A DNA stretch of 57,538 nucleotides from Chloroflexota bacterium. GTDB lineage: Bacteria > Chloroflexota > Limnocylindria > Limnocylindrales > CSP1-4. Shown here in pieces: positions 47,747 through 56,713 of the stretch; position 1 is the first letter of the stretch; each line of letters opens with the position of its first letter. The translations under genes were made by a program, and so were the position numbers. Under the pieces are notes generated by a model. It was given only the letters and a program-made list of their open reading frames with translations, ran no database searches and had not been told where the DNA came from. Location of the stretch: the NCBI GenBank assembly GCA_003171255.1, contig PMYK01000041.1:1-57538 (forward strand), given 5' to 3'.

Positions 47747-49069
47747 CTACGAGGTCAGGATCGGGTAGATGGGCACGTCGCGGTCGGGCGCGATGAGCGA
47801 CTCGATCGCCTCGCGAACTTCGGCCAGCGGAACCGGTCGCGTCCGGATGGCCACCCAGGCGCGGCTCCGATGGCGCGGCACGCTGCTCGGCGGAGGCCCA
47901 GCAATCTCTTCGGCGAGACGGCCGGGGACCTCCTCAGGTAGAACGCCCGGCAGGCAGACATACCAGGGCCGCCGGACGGTGTCGCGATCGTCGGCCAGGG
48001 TTACGAGCTGAGGCGCCGCCGGTGGCAGGTCCGCCCAGGTGCTCAGGCCGCTACGAACGACCTCGAGCAGGTCCGCCAGGACGGCGCTGCTGGTCGCCGC
48101 GCCGCCGGCGCCGGGTCCCTCGAACGAGACTCGGCCGACCGGATCGGCGTCCACCTCGAGCCGATTCAGCACGCCGTCGGTCCGGCCCAATGGCGTCGCC
48201 ACTGGGACCGCGGAAGTCATGACCGATCCGGCCAGACCAAAGGCGGGCTCGGCCGTGCCGGGTGCGCTGACGGTGGCCACTAGCCTGATGGCGAGCCCCA
48301 GTGCAACGGCGCCGGCGATGTCGTTGGCCGATACGCCGGTGATGCCCGGTTTGCCGTTACCCCGCAGCGAAGGCGGGCTGGCAATGATGGAGTCGACTCG
48401 CGGCCAGGCGCCAAACGCCAGGCGGGTCAGAACGGCGAGCTTATTGGCAGCATCGTGGCCTTCGACGTCTGCACTGGGATCGCGCTCGACGTAACCCTGG
48501 GCCTGGGCCGCAGCGAGCACTTCTTCGTAGCTGCGCTTGGCTTGCATCATCTCGGTCAGGATGAAGTTGGTGCTGCCGTTGACGATGCCCCGGACTCGCC
48601 GGATCTGGTTGGCCGCGAGGTCACGGGCGATCGGATCGAGGACGGGAGTTCCGCCGCAGACGGCCGCTTCGTAGCGGAGCGCCGCGCCGGCGGCGCGTGC
48701 GATTGCCTCCAGCTCCAGGCCGTGATGGGCCAGCACGTGCTTGTTCGCGGTCACCACCGGCTTGCCGGCACCTAGCGCCTCGGCGATCAGCGAGCGCGCC
48801 GGCTCGTCGCCGCCCAGTAGCTCGACCACTACGTCGACATCCGCACGGCGCGCCACCTCGAAGGCGTCGGGGGCCATCAGCTCGCGGGGCATGCCGTGAT
48901 CGACGGCGCCCTGAACGTTCATGTCAGCGATGGCGACGAGTTCCAGCATCCGGCCTCGGGCCGGGCCGATCTGGCGATCGGGATTGCGAAGGAAGCCGCG
49001 GGCCACCTCCGCGCCAACGGTGCCCGCACCGAGGATCGCGACGCGGACTGGTCGTTTCTCGGTGGTCAT
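47747..49069 (-). CDS. hom: Homoserine dehydrogenase
   Basis: A 440-aa enzyme reducing aspartate semialdehyde to homoserine. It has VAILGAGTVGAEVARGF, VVTANKHVLAHHGLEL, YEAAVCGGTPVLDPI, GIVNGSTNFILTEM and PSADVEGHDAANKLAVLTRL, all diagnostic, with the catalytic lysine in the last motif. The C-terminal 90 residues may be a degenerate ACT domain. thrC follows directly. Confidence 0.96.
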   Translation of the reverse strand: MTTEKRPVRVAILGAGTVGAEVARGFLRNPDRQIGPARGRMLELVAIADMNVQGAVDHGMPRELMAPDAFEVARRADVDVVVELLGGDEPARSLIAEALGAGKPVVTANKHVLAHHGLELEAIARAAGAALRYEAAVCGGTPVLDPIARDLAANQIRRVRGIVNGSTNFILTEMMQAKRSYEEVLAAAQAQGYVERDPSADVEGHDAANKLAVLTRLAFGAWPRVDSIIASPPSLRGNGKPGITGVSANDIAGAVALGLAIRLVATVSAPGTAEPAFGLAGSVMTSAVPVATPLGRTDGVLNRLEVDADPVGRVSFEGPGAGGAATSSAVLADLLEVVRSGLSTWADLPPAAPQLVTLADDRDTVRRPWYVCLPGVLPEEVPGRLAEEIAGPPPSSVPRHRSRAWVAIRTRPVPLAEVREAIESLIAPDRDVPIYPILTS

Positions 49070-49241
49070 GGGCGGGCCGGACTGGGGCCAGCGGAGCCGA
49101 GTTGGCTACGCAGCCGACTGTGACGGACGTGGATTGCGTCGTTCGGGAATGGTACCCGAGGCGCCTGAGGCCGTGCCGGATCCCGCGTCGGTCGGTAGAC
49201 CGCCTCTCCTCGACGACGATCGTCGGCACGCCGGGCTGCTG

Positions 49242-49247
49242 TAGACT
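49242..49247 (+). promoter_or_regulatory. -10 box (TAGACT) before the GT87-like gene
   Basis: TAGACT lies 25 nt before the GTG at 49273, so the transcript would have a short leader of about 18 nt with AAGCGGGG as ribosome site. Confidence 0.4.
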
Positions 49248-49272
49248 GCGTCGGAAATTCAAGCGGGGCCAA

Positions 49273-50190
49273 GTGTTCGAAGTCATCGCAAATCTCTGCG
49301 GACGCACGCCGGCACCTACCGTCACCGGGGCGCCTGTGGGTCGCCGTGGGATCCTGACAGTCCACCAGTACCGCCTCCTCACATTCACCTTCTGGGCGCT
49401 GGGGATAGCCGCGGCCGCCTACTTCTGGTACTACCTGACCATACAACTGGGCGGGTCGACGCCAGTAGATGCCACGTTCTACTGGCACGCCAACTCGAGC
49501 AACCTGTACCCGAACGCCGCTCTCGGCCAAGGAAACGGCTATGTCTACACGCCGGCTTTCGAGTTCCTCGCGGCGCCCTGGCGAGTGCTGCCGTTCCTCA
49601 CCTTCGTGGCGATCTATCGCGCACTCCTGCTCGCGATCCTGATCTGGCTGGCCGGGCCGCTGACCCTACCGGTCCTGCTGACTTTCCCGGTCGCGTCCGA
49701 AATAACCTGCGGCAACATCCAGCTGGTCCTGGCCGCCGCCATCGTGCTCGGAAGACGCTGGCCGGCGGCATGGTCGATCGTGCTCCTGAGCAAGGTAACC
49801 CCGGGCATCGCCCTGCTCTACTACGTTCTTCGACGGGAGTGGCGCTACGTGGCGATTGCCGGTGCCGCAACGGCGGCCGTGCTGCTGGTGTCGCTCATCC
49901 TTTTCTGGGGACAGTGGCCCGACTACATCCGCTTGATGTCGAAACCGGCCCCCGCGGACGGCCCGCTGTATCTGAGCTTCTGGCAACGCGCGCCTTTCGC
50001 CCTCGCAATCATCGTGGTGGGAGCGTGGCGCGGCTGGTGGTGGACGGTGGTTGTCGCGGCGTTCGTGGCGCTACCGGGCTGGTATTACATCAGCCCGTCG
50101 CTGTTGGTCGGTGCACTGCCTTACGTTCGGGAGCATGCCGGACGGGTTCTGCTCGCTCGGCAGGCTCCGGCTGAGGCCGCTGCCGGCTAG
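49273..50190 (+). CDS. GT87-like (DUF2029) membrane glycosyltransferase
   Basis: About 305 aa with at least seven hydrophobic segments (for example LLTFTFWALGIAAAAYFWYY and YVAIAGAATAAVLLVSLILF). The first extracellular loop contains VDATFYWHANSSNLYP and GNGYVYTPAFEFLAAPWRVL, the DUF2029/GT87 pattern of polyprenyl-phosphate-mannose-dependent transferases. It is shorter than usual for the family (about 400). The long track ORF is mostly a shadow of hom. GTG 49273 is my choice from the promoter and ribosome site; GTG 49336 is possible. Confidence 0.7.
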   Translation: MFEVIANLCGRTPAPTVTGAPVGRRGILTVHQYRLLTFTFWALGIAAAAYFWYYLTIQLGGSTPVDATFYWHANSSNLYPNAALGQGNGYVYTPAFEFLAAPWRVLPFLTFVAIYRALLLAILIWLAGPLTLPVLLTFPVASEITCGNIQLVLAAAIVLGRRWPAAWSIVLLSKVTPGIALLYYVLRREWRYVAIAGAATAAVLLVSLILFWGQWPDYIRLMSKPAPADGPLYLSFWQRAPFALAIIVVGAWRGWWWTVVVAAFVALPGWYYISPSLLVGALPYVREHAGRVLLARQAPAEAAAG

Positions 50191-50214
50191 GCTTCGGGCC
50201 AACTTCGCGTCCGC

Positions 50215-50220
50215 TACACT
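50215..50220 (+). promoter_or_regulatory. -10 box (TACACT) of trpS
   Basis: TACACT, nine bases, then ATG 50230, without a ribosome site. Confidence 0.45.
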
Positions 50221-50229
50221 CGGCGCACC

Positions 50230-51249
50230 ATGACTGACGCCGCCGCTACGCCCAAGCCTCGCCCGTCAAGCCTGCCCGTCAAGCCGCGCATCTACAGCGG
50301 CATCCAGCCCACCGGCCAGCCTCACCTGGGCAACGACCTGGGCGCGATCCGCAATTACGTGGCTTTGCAGGATCGCTATGAGGCGATCTACTGCATCGTC
50401 GACTACCACGCCCTGACACACGTCCACGATCCGGAGGTGCTGCGCCGCCAGACCCTCGAGATGGCGGCCGCCCTAATCGCCCTGGGCCTGGACCCGAAAC
50501 GATGCACCGTCTTCGTCCAGTCGCATCGGCCGGAGGTCACCGAGCTGTGCTGGCTCTTCAACACCGTGACGCCGGTCGGCTGGCTGCAGCGCACTCCGAC
50601 CTACAAGGAGAAGCGCGCGAACCAGCCCGAGGACGTCAACCACGGCCTGCTGACATACCCGGTCCTCCAGGCCGCCGACATCGCTCTGCCGAAGGCGTCG
50701 CTCGTTCCGATCGGCAAGGATCAGGCCCCGCACCTGGAACTCACCCGCGAGATCGTGCGCGCCTTCAACGCCCGCTACGGCGAGACCTTCCCCGAGCCAA
50801 AGGCGGTCTACACCGAGGCGCCCGTCGTCCTCGGCACCGACGGCGTCAAGAAGATGAGCAAGTCGATCGGCAACACGATCGAGGTCCTGGCCGAGCCCGA
50901 CATGATCCGCAAGCAGGTCATGTCGATGATGACCGACACGCAGCGGATCCTTCGCACCGACCCCGGGCGGCCCCAGGTCTGCAACGTCTGCCAGTTGCAC
51001 CGCCACTTCGGTGACGATTACGAGGAGATCTGGGAGGGCGAGCGCACCGCCCGGACGGGCTGCGTCGACACCAAGAAGCTGCTGGCCCAGCGGATCATCG
51101 ACCACTACGCGCCCGCCAGGGAAACCTACCGCGAGCTCATGGCCGACCCGGTCCGGCTCCGTCGCATCCTCGACGAAGGCGCCGAACGAATCCGACCGAT
51201 CGCCGAAGCCACTATGGTCGAGGTCCGCGAGCGGATGGGGCTGCGCTAG
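50230..51249 (+). CDS. trpS: Tryptophanyl-tRNA synthetase
   Basis: A 339-aa class I synthetase that charges tRNA-Trp. IYSGIQPTGQPHLGNDLGAI contains the HIGH-equivalent (PHLGN), and GVKKMSKSIGN the KMSKS motif. CIVDYHALTHVHDP, LTYPVLQAADIAL and PIGKDQAPHLELTREI are diagnostic of TrpRS. Normal length. It begins with its own -10 box and is followed 51 bp later by the AI-2E-family gene. Confidence 0.97.
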   Translation: MTDAAATPKPRPSSLPVKPRIYSGIQPTGQPHLGNDLGAIRNYVALQDRYEAIYCIVDYHALTHVHDPEVLRRQTLEMAAALIALGLDPKRCTVFVQSHRPEVTELCWLFNTVTPVGWLQRTPTYKEKRANQPEDVNHGLLTYPVLQAADIALPKASLVPIGKDQAPHLELTREIVRAFNARYGETFPEPKAVYTEAPVVLGTDGVKKMSKSIGNTIEVLAEPDMIRKQVMSMMTDTQRILRTDPGRPQVCNVCQLHRHFGDDYEEIWEGERTARTGCVDTKKLLAQRIIDHYAPARETYRELMADPVRLRRILDEGAERIRPIAEATMVEVRERMGLR

Positions 51250-51300
51250 TCGAGCGGCGTACCATCTGCTCCTAAGCCAGTCGCTCGAGGACAGGGGACG

Positions 51301-52704
51301 ATGACGGATCAATCGGCGACCAACGCGCTTCTGACACCCCGCCTTCAGCGTTGGTTGACGGCGTTGGTGATCCTGGGAACCGTCGCGGTCGGCTTCATTG
51401 TCATCGGCTTTGTCACGAATCTGGTCGCGTTCTTCAGCGACGTGATCATGGTCTTCTTCCTGGCGTGGCTGCTCGCTTTCATCCTTAGCCCGCTGGCAAG
51501 CGCCCTCGTCCACCTTTTTCCGGGTCTGCCGCGGGCCATCGCCGTCATCGTTGTCTACGCCCTGCTGATCGTCGGGTTGATAGTCGCCATCCTGCTCGTG
51601 GCCCAGCAGCTCTACTCGTCGATCAACAACCTCGTCAATAACTGGCCTTCCGATCAGCGCTTGCGAGAGATTCTCCAGCCCTGGCAGGACCGCCTGAACT
51701 CGGTTGGCGGCAGCCAGATCAGCCTCCACGACCAGGTCAACCAGCTGCTGGCCACCATCAAGAACGGCGCGGGTCAGCTGGCCAAACCGCTGGGCGACAT
51801 CGCCGTCGCCAGCATTGGCATGTTCGGCAACCTGCTCTTTGTCTTCTTCCTGTCGCTATATATGGCGGTCGACCGAGATCGGATCGTCAGCTTCCTCTTC
51901 CGGATCGTCCCGCCCTCGTACAACGAGGAAGCCAGGCTGCTCGAGCACAGTGTGGCCCGCTCCTTCGGTGGCTTCCTCCGTGGCCAGGCGCTCTCAGGCC
52001 TGATGTACGGCCTGGTGTCGATGTTCGCGAGTCTCCTGCTCGGGCTTCCGTATATGCCGGTCACGGCCGCATCGTCGGGCATCCTGCAGGCCATCCCATT
52101 CTTCGGACCGTTCATCTCGTGGGTCCCGCCGGTGCTGGTGGCCATCTTCTTCAAGCCGGACGTAGCGCTCCCGGCCATGATCATCATGGTCGTCGGGTGG
52201 TTCGTGTTGATGAACATCATCCAGCCGCGTCTCATGGCCGAGGCCGTCGGCCTCCACCCTGTCGCAGTCCTGGGCTCGGTCATGATCGGCTCCAAGCTGG
52301 CAGGCATCCCCGGCGCCATCTTCGGCATCCCGGTCGCGGCAGTCATCGCCTCGTTCTTTTTCTACTACCTGGGTCGGAACCGAGACGCCGACCCGGTGGC
52401 GGTCCGAGCCGCTCGCCGCGTTGAGCAACGCGAAGGTCGGCCGATCCGAGTCCCACGTCTACCCCAGGCAGGCCAGGACCAGGAAGTGGAGACGACCGTC
52501 GCTTCCGGGGGGCAGCCGAACCTCGAGCGGCGGCGCCGAGCGGGTCGGAGTGCCGATCAGGCGCGCGTCACCGATCAGGCGCGGGCGACCGATCAAGCCC
52601 GCATCACCGATCAAGCTCGCATGACCGCTGATTCCATGCCCCCCACTCCGGTCGTCGATCCCCTCCTGCCGATCCAGGATGCCGAGGCTCCCTCGGCCGA
52701 TTAG
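51301..52704 (+). CDS. AI-2E transporter family membrane protein with repeat tail
   Basis: A 467-aa integral membrane protein of the AI-2E/PerM family, with about eight helices (such as WLTALVILGTVAVGFIVIGF and AIAVIVVYALLIVGLIVAIL). A long extracytoplasmic part lies between helices 3 and 4, and the conserved YGLVSMFASLLLGLPY and IQAIPFFGPFI-type segment (here LQAIPFFGPFISWVP) is present. Members export autoinducer-2 or Na+/H+; the substrate cannot be told. The cytoplasmic tail after about residue 365 is charged and carries four hexapeptide repeats (TDQARx). Confidence 0.9.
   Translation: MTDQSATNALLTPRLQRWLTALVILGTVAVGFIVIGFVTNLVAFFSDVIMVFFLAWLLAFILSPLASALVHLFPGLPRAIAVIVVYALLIVGLIVAILLVAQQLYSSINNLVNNWPSDQRLREILQPWQDRLNSVGGSQISLHDQVNQLLATIKNGAGQLAKPLGDIAVASIGMFGNLLFVFFLSLYMAVDRDRIVSFLFRIVPPSYNEEARLLEHSVARSFGGFLRGQALSGLMYGLVSMFASLLLGLPYMPVTAASSGILQAIPFFGPFISWVPPVLVAIFFKPDVALPAMIIMVVGWFVLMNIIQPRLMAEAVGLHPVAVLGSVMIGSKLAGIPGAIFGIPVAAVIASFFFYYLGRNRDADPVAVRAARRVEQREGRPIRVPRLPQAGQDQEVETTVASGGQPNLERRRRAGRSADQARVTDQARATDQARITDQARMTADSMPPTPVVDPLLPIQDAEAPSAD
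52552..52623 (+). repeat. Four 18-bp coding repeats in the AI-2E-family tail
   Basis: Four consecutive units encode ADQARV, TDQARA, TDQARI and TDQARM. Codons differ between units (CAG/CAA, GCG/GCC/GCT), so selection has kept the peptide while DNA drifted, or duplication is not very recent. Confidence 0.9.
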
Positions 52705-52796
52705 CGACCGGCAAAGGCCGCGAGGTCGGCCTGCGAGACGCCGGAGCCCACGATCTGATAGCCGTGGGTCGTTCCCGGAGAGACGAGCGCGACGGC
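52701..52796 (-). pseudogene. Remnant copy of the lipoprotein C-terminus
   Basis: Just behind the lipoprotein stop, in another frame, minus-strand sequence reads VALVSPGTTHGYQIVGSGVS then QADLAAFAGR and stops. It matches the end of the lipoprotein (YVSPGTAHGYTATGTGVSQS) at most positions. It has no start or upstream part of its own. It looks like the 3' end of a lost tandem paralog or a partial duplication. Confidence 0.65.
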
Positions 52797-52797
52797 C

Positions 52798-53508
52798 TCA
52801 GGACTTGGGCACCTTGATGAGCGCCGCGACGATGTTGACGAACGCCGACTGGCTGACGCCTGTTCCGGTTGCTGTGTAGCCGTGAGCGGTGCCGGGACTA
52901 ACGTAGATCGCAAAGCCCGTCCCGACCCCGTCCAGGCTGCCGGTCAGGTCGCCGAAATTGGCCGAGCCAAGGGCCGTGCTGTGCGCTGAGCAGGCGCTCG
53001 CGCTGCTCGTGCAGAACGCGCCTTCCTTGATCTCGATCTTGGCGCCCCCGGTCGTCTGGTAGGAGGCCGTCACCGAGCCCGAGGCGCCGTACGTGCTGCT
53101 GGCCGCGGCGAAATACCACGGACTCGGCACGACTGCGCAGTAGACGGTGAACGGAACATTGTTGGCGGTCTCCACCCAGAAGGACTGGTTCGAGACCTTG
53201 CCGGAGCATGCGCCTGCTGCACCCGTGGGACTCGCCCCGGAGGTGGGCGGGGCTGTTGGGGCCACAGTGACGGCGGGCGTCTCGGAAGCGCCCGGCGAGG
53301 CCCCTGCGGGCGTGTCTGTCGGCGCGGCCGTGGGCGATGGCGTGGGCGACGGCGTGGGCACGGGCGTCGGAGTGCCGATAGGCGCCGGTGTCGGAGTCAG
53401 CTGGACATAGATGGGCGTCGGGTTGGCGGCAGAGCATCCCGTCATCGCGATGACCAGGCCCATTGCCACGGCGATCACCGCTGGGACGCGCAGGCGTCGA
53501 CTAATCAC
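52798..53508 (-). CDS. Putative lipoprotein with Pro/Thr linker
   Basis: A 236-aa secreted protein. The N-terminus has a lipoprotein signal (VIAVAMGLVIAMTGCSAANP; the cysteine follows MTG), then about 60 residues rich in Pro, Thr, Ser and Ala (PTPVPTPSPTPSPTAAPTD), then a compact domain with cysteines at both ends (AACSGKVSNQSFWVETANNV; EGAFCTSSASACSAHS) ending VSPGTAHGYTATGTGVSQSA. I do not recognise the domain. It starts at GTG 53508 with GAGG 7 nt upstream. Confidence 0.8.
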   Translation of the reverse strand: MISRRLRVPAVIAVAMGLVIAMTGCSAANPTPIYVQLTPTPAPIGTPTPVPTPSPTPSPTAAPTDTPAGASPGASETPAVTVAPTAPPTSGASPTGAAGACSGKVSNQSFWVETANNVPFTVYCAVVPSPWYFAAASSTYGASGSVTASYQTTGGAKIEIKEGAFCTSSASACSAHSTALGSANFGDLTGSLDGVGTGFAIYVSPGTAHGYTATGTGVSQSAFVNIVAALIKVPKS

Positions 53509-53608
53509 GACCGAACCTCGGTGTTCACAGTTGTTCCCCCGATGTCGTCGCCGGACCGCAGTGGCAGAGCCCGCGCGACGGAAAGCCTGGTCGAAGTCCT
53601 CGCCGGTG

Positions 53609-53884
53609 TCAGGCAGGGACAGCCGGCTGAGCGGTAAAGATCGACGTCTGCGCGGTCTCGGGCAGCATCACGCCCAGTATCTTTTGCAGGGCGAGGACGT
53701 GAACGCACGAACCCCAGCTCTCGAAGAAGTGGCAAGTGCAGTGCCAGGCTTCGCCTTCGAGTCGAACCGTGTGCGTATCGTTGTCGCCCTTAAACGTGAC
53801 CGCGAGCTGTTCGAACGAGATCCGATCCAGCTCGCGGGCGTAGCGGTTCGCCTTCTCGACCTTCCCGATGAGAGAGCTGTGCAT
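53609..53884 (-). CDS. Small SWIM zinc-finger protein
   Basis: A 91-aa protein with one SWIM-type motif, WHCTCHFFESWGSCVHVLAL (CxC...CxH), preceded by a beta-rich segment (FKGDNDTHTVRLEGEAWHC). SWIM domains bind zinc and mediate DNA or protein contact, usually inside larger proteins such as SNF2 helicases. Here it stands alone. I place the start at ATG 53884, which has GGAGGG 10 nt upstream; the track ATG at 53911 has none. Confidence 0.8.
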   Translation of the reverse strand: MHSSLIGKVEKANRYARELDRISFEQLAVTFKGDNDTHTVRLEGEAWHCTCHFFESWGSCVHVLALQKILGVMLPETAQTSIFTAQPAVPA

Positions 53885-54082
53885 CGCCAATATCCCTCCG
53901 TCGCCCTGCATTGCCCCGAAGAGTTCACTGCCCTGCCACGGGGTCGCGGCGGTGGGCAGCTAGACACTCACTGTACAGCTGCGAGCCAAGAGAGGCCGGG
54001 CGGTTCCCGTGCCCCTTGTGGACATCTTCCGAAAGGGCCGGCGCGGCAGCCGGTCGCCGCCGAGTTGCGCCGGGACCCGGAG

Positions 54083-55621
54083 TCAGGCGCCGCGGACGAT
54101 GGCCTCTCCGACAGACAGATTCGCATCTACCGCGGCCACCGAGGCGGCCTCCGTGTAGACCCGCACGAGAGGCTCCGTGCCGCTGAAACGGATCAGCAGC
54201 CATGACCCGTCGTCGGCGAAGAACTTGAACCCGTCGTTGGTCGTGAGCGTCTGGGTCCGAACCACGGGCCGACCAGCCAGCTCAGTCGGAGCCTTCTGCG
54301 GCAGCTCGACCAGGAGTCGATCCTTCAGCTCCGGATAGACCGCCCGATCGAAATGGACGTCCACGCGGCGGTAGCTCGACGGTCCGGCGATCTCGTGGAG
54401 ATGGGCGATCGCCCGCGACGCGGGCCACCGCCCGGCCTCTTTCTCGCACAGGAAGAGGTCGAGCAGCATCAGGTCGGTGAAGATGCCGTCGCGCTCCGGC
54501 AGGTGCATGCCGAAGCCGAAGCCGCCGGACTCCTCGCCGCCCATCATCGCGCCCGTCTCGATCATCTTGGGTCCGACGTACTTGAAACCGACCGGGACTT
54601 CGTAGACGTCCACGCCATAGCGCTCGCCCAACCGTTCCGCCATCGACGTCTCATTGACCGTCTTGACGACCGGCTCACGCAGCCCCCGATGCTCGACCAG
54701 GTAGTACATGAGCAGGGCATAAATCTGCAGCGTGGTGATGAACGTGCCCCGCTCGTCGGCGGCGCCGGACCGATCCGCGTCGCCGTCGAGGAGCAGCCCC
54801 AGGTCATAGCGGCCCTGAGCGATCGTCCGGAGAGCCTCGTCGACGTTCGGCGGGATCGGCTCGGGATTGACGCCCCCGAAGTACGGGTTGCGCTCGGAGT
54901 GCAGCTCCGTGATGCGGATCCGACCACCCTGCAGCAGGCGCGGGATCCACGTCGCTCCGGAGCCATAGAGCGGGTCCACGAGCAGATCCACGTCCGCGGC
55001 CCGGAGGCGGTCCAGATCGAGGTTGCGACCGATGAACGTGCGGTAGGCATCGAACGGGTCGTAGCGCTCGACCAGGCCGGCGGCCTCGGCGTCCGCGATC
55101 GGCCGGCTTTCGATCGTTCTTCCGGCTCCGGCGGCGATGCGGGCTTCGATGTCCGCCAGCATCTCCGGTCCACCGGCGGCGCCCGTGGGCGACTTGACCT
55201 TGAAGCCGTTGTCGGTCCAGGGGTTGTGGCTGGCGGTGATCACGATGCCGGCCGCGGAGTGCCGCTGAACGACCTCGAACGAGGACATCTGGGTGGGCAC
55301 GGCCTGTGACGCAAGGGCGATCGGGATGTCGTGGGCGAGAATGACCTCCGCGGCGGCTGCCGCGAAGTGCTCGCTGGCGAAGCGTCGGTCATAGGCGATG
55401 ACTATGCCGCGGGTCTGCTCACCGCGAGCGATGACGTACTCCGCCACGGCCTGGGCGCAGCGGCGGACGTTGGCGAAGGTGTAGTCGTCGGCCGTCTTCG
55501 CGCGCCAGCCATCCGTACCGAAAACAATACGGGTCGCTTCGGCCGCGCCGGCTTCGCTCGCGACTGCGGTCCCAGTGGTCGCCGCCCCGGCTCCGACCAC
55601 GGCTGACTGCGTGCCGTTCAA
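54083..55621 (-). CDS. Phosphoglucomutase/phosphomannomutase
   Basis: A 512-aa alpha-D-phosphohexomutase with FGTDGWRAKTADDYTF, the phospho-serine loop GIVITASHNPWTDNGFKVKS, the metal loop LLLDGDADRSGAADE and the sugar-binding MMGGEESGGFGFG, ending in the phosphate-binding RFSGTEPLVRVY. It would interconvert mannose-6-P and mannose-1-P (or the glucose pair), feeding the ManC gene just upstream. The start is TTG in a TTGA overlap with the manC stop, with AGGAG 8 nt before it. The first 30 residues (Ala/Gly-rich) are not part of the fold. Confidence 0.93.
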   Translation of the reverse strand: MNGTQSAVVGAGAATTGTAVASEAGAAEATRIVFGTDGWRAKTADDYTFANVRRCAQAVAEYVIARGEQTRGIVIAYDRRFASEHFAAAAAEVILAHDIPIALASQAVPTQMSSFEVVQRHSAAGIVITASHNPWTDNGFKVKSPTGAAGGPEMLADIEARIAAGAGRTIESRPIADAEAAGLVERYDPFDAYRTFIGRNLDLDRLRAADVDLLVDPLYGSGATWIPRLLQGGRIRITELHSERNPYFGGVNPEPIPPNVDEALRTIAQGRYDLGLLLDGDADRSGAADERGTFITTLQIYALLMYYLVEHRGLREPVVKTVNETSMAERLGERYGVDVYEVPVGFKYVGPKMIETGAMMGGEESGGFGFGMHLPERDGIFTDLMLLDLFLCEKEAGRWPASRAIAHLHEIAGPSSYRRVDVHFDRAVYPELKDRLLVELPQKAPTELAGRPVVRTQTLTTNDGFKFFADDGSWLLIRFSGTEPLVRVYTEAASVAAVDANLSVGEAIVRGA

Positions 55622-56706
55622 GGCTTCTTCTCCTCTTTCGCCACGGAGTCTCGACGCGACATCTCCTCGGCGATCTTGCGAACTTCCTGTGAGCGCTCGG
55701 CTGAGCAGACGAGCAGCGCATCCGGCGTGTCGACGATGATGACGTCGTGCAGCCCGATGGTGACCACGAGGCGGCCTTCGGCGAGCACCAGAGTGTCGGT
55801 CGATCCAAGGTCGCGGCGATTGCCCAGGCCGACGGTAACGCCCGGCTCCGGACTCGGCGAGTCCTCTCGCCAGGCATCCCGCAGAGCGGCCCAGCTGCCG
55901 AGATCGCTCCAGCCCACGCTCATCGGCACGACGGCTACGTCGCCTTCCAGCGATGCCGGCTCCATGACCGCGTAGTCGATGGATGTCGCCCGCAGTGCGG
56001 GGTAGGCCGTGTCTAGATCGGTCGTCGTGCCCGCCTGGCAGATCGCTCGCAGCGGGCCGAGGATGTCCGGAGCGTGGCGCGCCAGACGGTCGCGAATCGT
56101 GGCCCGAGTCCAGGCGAAGATGCCCGCGTTCCAGCTGGCCATGCCGGTCGCGATCATCTCGGCCGCTCGATCGGCCGTCGGCTTTTCCACGAAACGTTCG
56201 ACGGCGAAGGTCGGACGGCCGGCCACTTCCCGCGCCGGCGGCCTGGCGAGAACGTAGCCGTAGCCGGTCTCGGGTCGGTCCGGCATCACTCCGAGGGTCA
56301 CCAGCGAGCCGCCCCGCGCCACTTCGCCGGCCGCGGCAAGGGCGTCGCGGAAACCGGCCTCGTCGGCGATGTGGGCATCGGCCGGGAGCACGATCATGAC
56401 CTCGCCGTCGGGTCGGGCAATCGCCTCAGCGGCCAGGGCCACTGCCGCTGCCGTGTTGCGCCCGATCGGTTCGCCGATGAGATTCGCCGCCGGAATGGCC
56501 GGCAGCTGCTCCGCGACCAGCGAGAGGTGGCGGCGATCCGCAACTACGTAGACGTCCTGCGGGGAGACCAGCGGCGCCAGCCTGGCGACGGTTCGCTGGA
56601 TCAGCGTCTCGTCGCCGAGCAACTTCAGAAATGGCTTGGGGCGATCGGGTCGGCTGAGCGGCCAGAGTCGGGTTCCGCCTCCGCCGGCGAGTACGACGGC
56701 GTACAC
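55618..56706 (-). CDS. manC: Mannose-1-phosphate guanylyltransferase
   Basis: A 362-aa nucleotidyltransferase that makes GDP-mannose from mannose-1-P and GTP. It has the signature VVLAGGGGTRLWPLSRPDRP with KPFLKLLGDE, then GEPIGRNTAAAVALAA, VEKPTADRAAEMI, WNAGIFAW and VGWSDLGSWAAL. The track ORF (506 aa) begins inside metK in another frame; GTG 56706 has GAGGG 5 nt upstream and is the family start. No C-terminal isomerase (cupin) domain, so this is the short form. It probably supplies GDP-mannose to Gmd. Confidence 0.95.
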   Translation of the reverse strand: MYAVVLAGGGGTRLWPLSRPDRPKPFLKLLGDETLIQRTVARLAPLVSPQDVYVVADRRHLSLVAEQLPAIPAANLIGEPIGRNTAAAVALAAEAIARPDGEVMIVLPADAHIADEAGFRDALAAAGEVARGGSLVTLGVMPDRPETGYGYVLARPPAREVAGRPTFAVERFVEKPTADRAAEMIATGMASWNAGIFAWTRATIRDRLARHAPDILGPLRAICQAGTTTDLDTAYPALRATSIDYAVMEPASLEGDVAVVPMSVGWSDLGSWAALRDAWREDSPSPEPGVTVGLGNRRDLGSTDTLVLAEGRLVVTIGLHDVIIVDTPDALLVCSAERSQEVRKIAEEMSRRDSVAKEEKKP

Positions 56707-56713
56707 GAGACCC

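Noticed and set aside
46394-47941. Plus-strand ORF of 515 aa
   Set aside because: Shadow of thrC and the end of hom.
52552-52623. Short direct repeats considered as a CRISPR array
   Set aside because: Units are contiguous 18-bp codon repeats without spacers, inside a coding frame.
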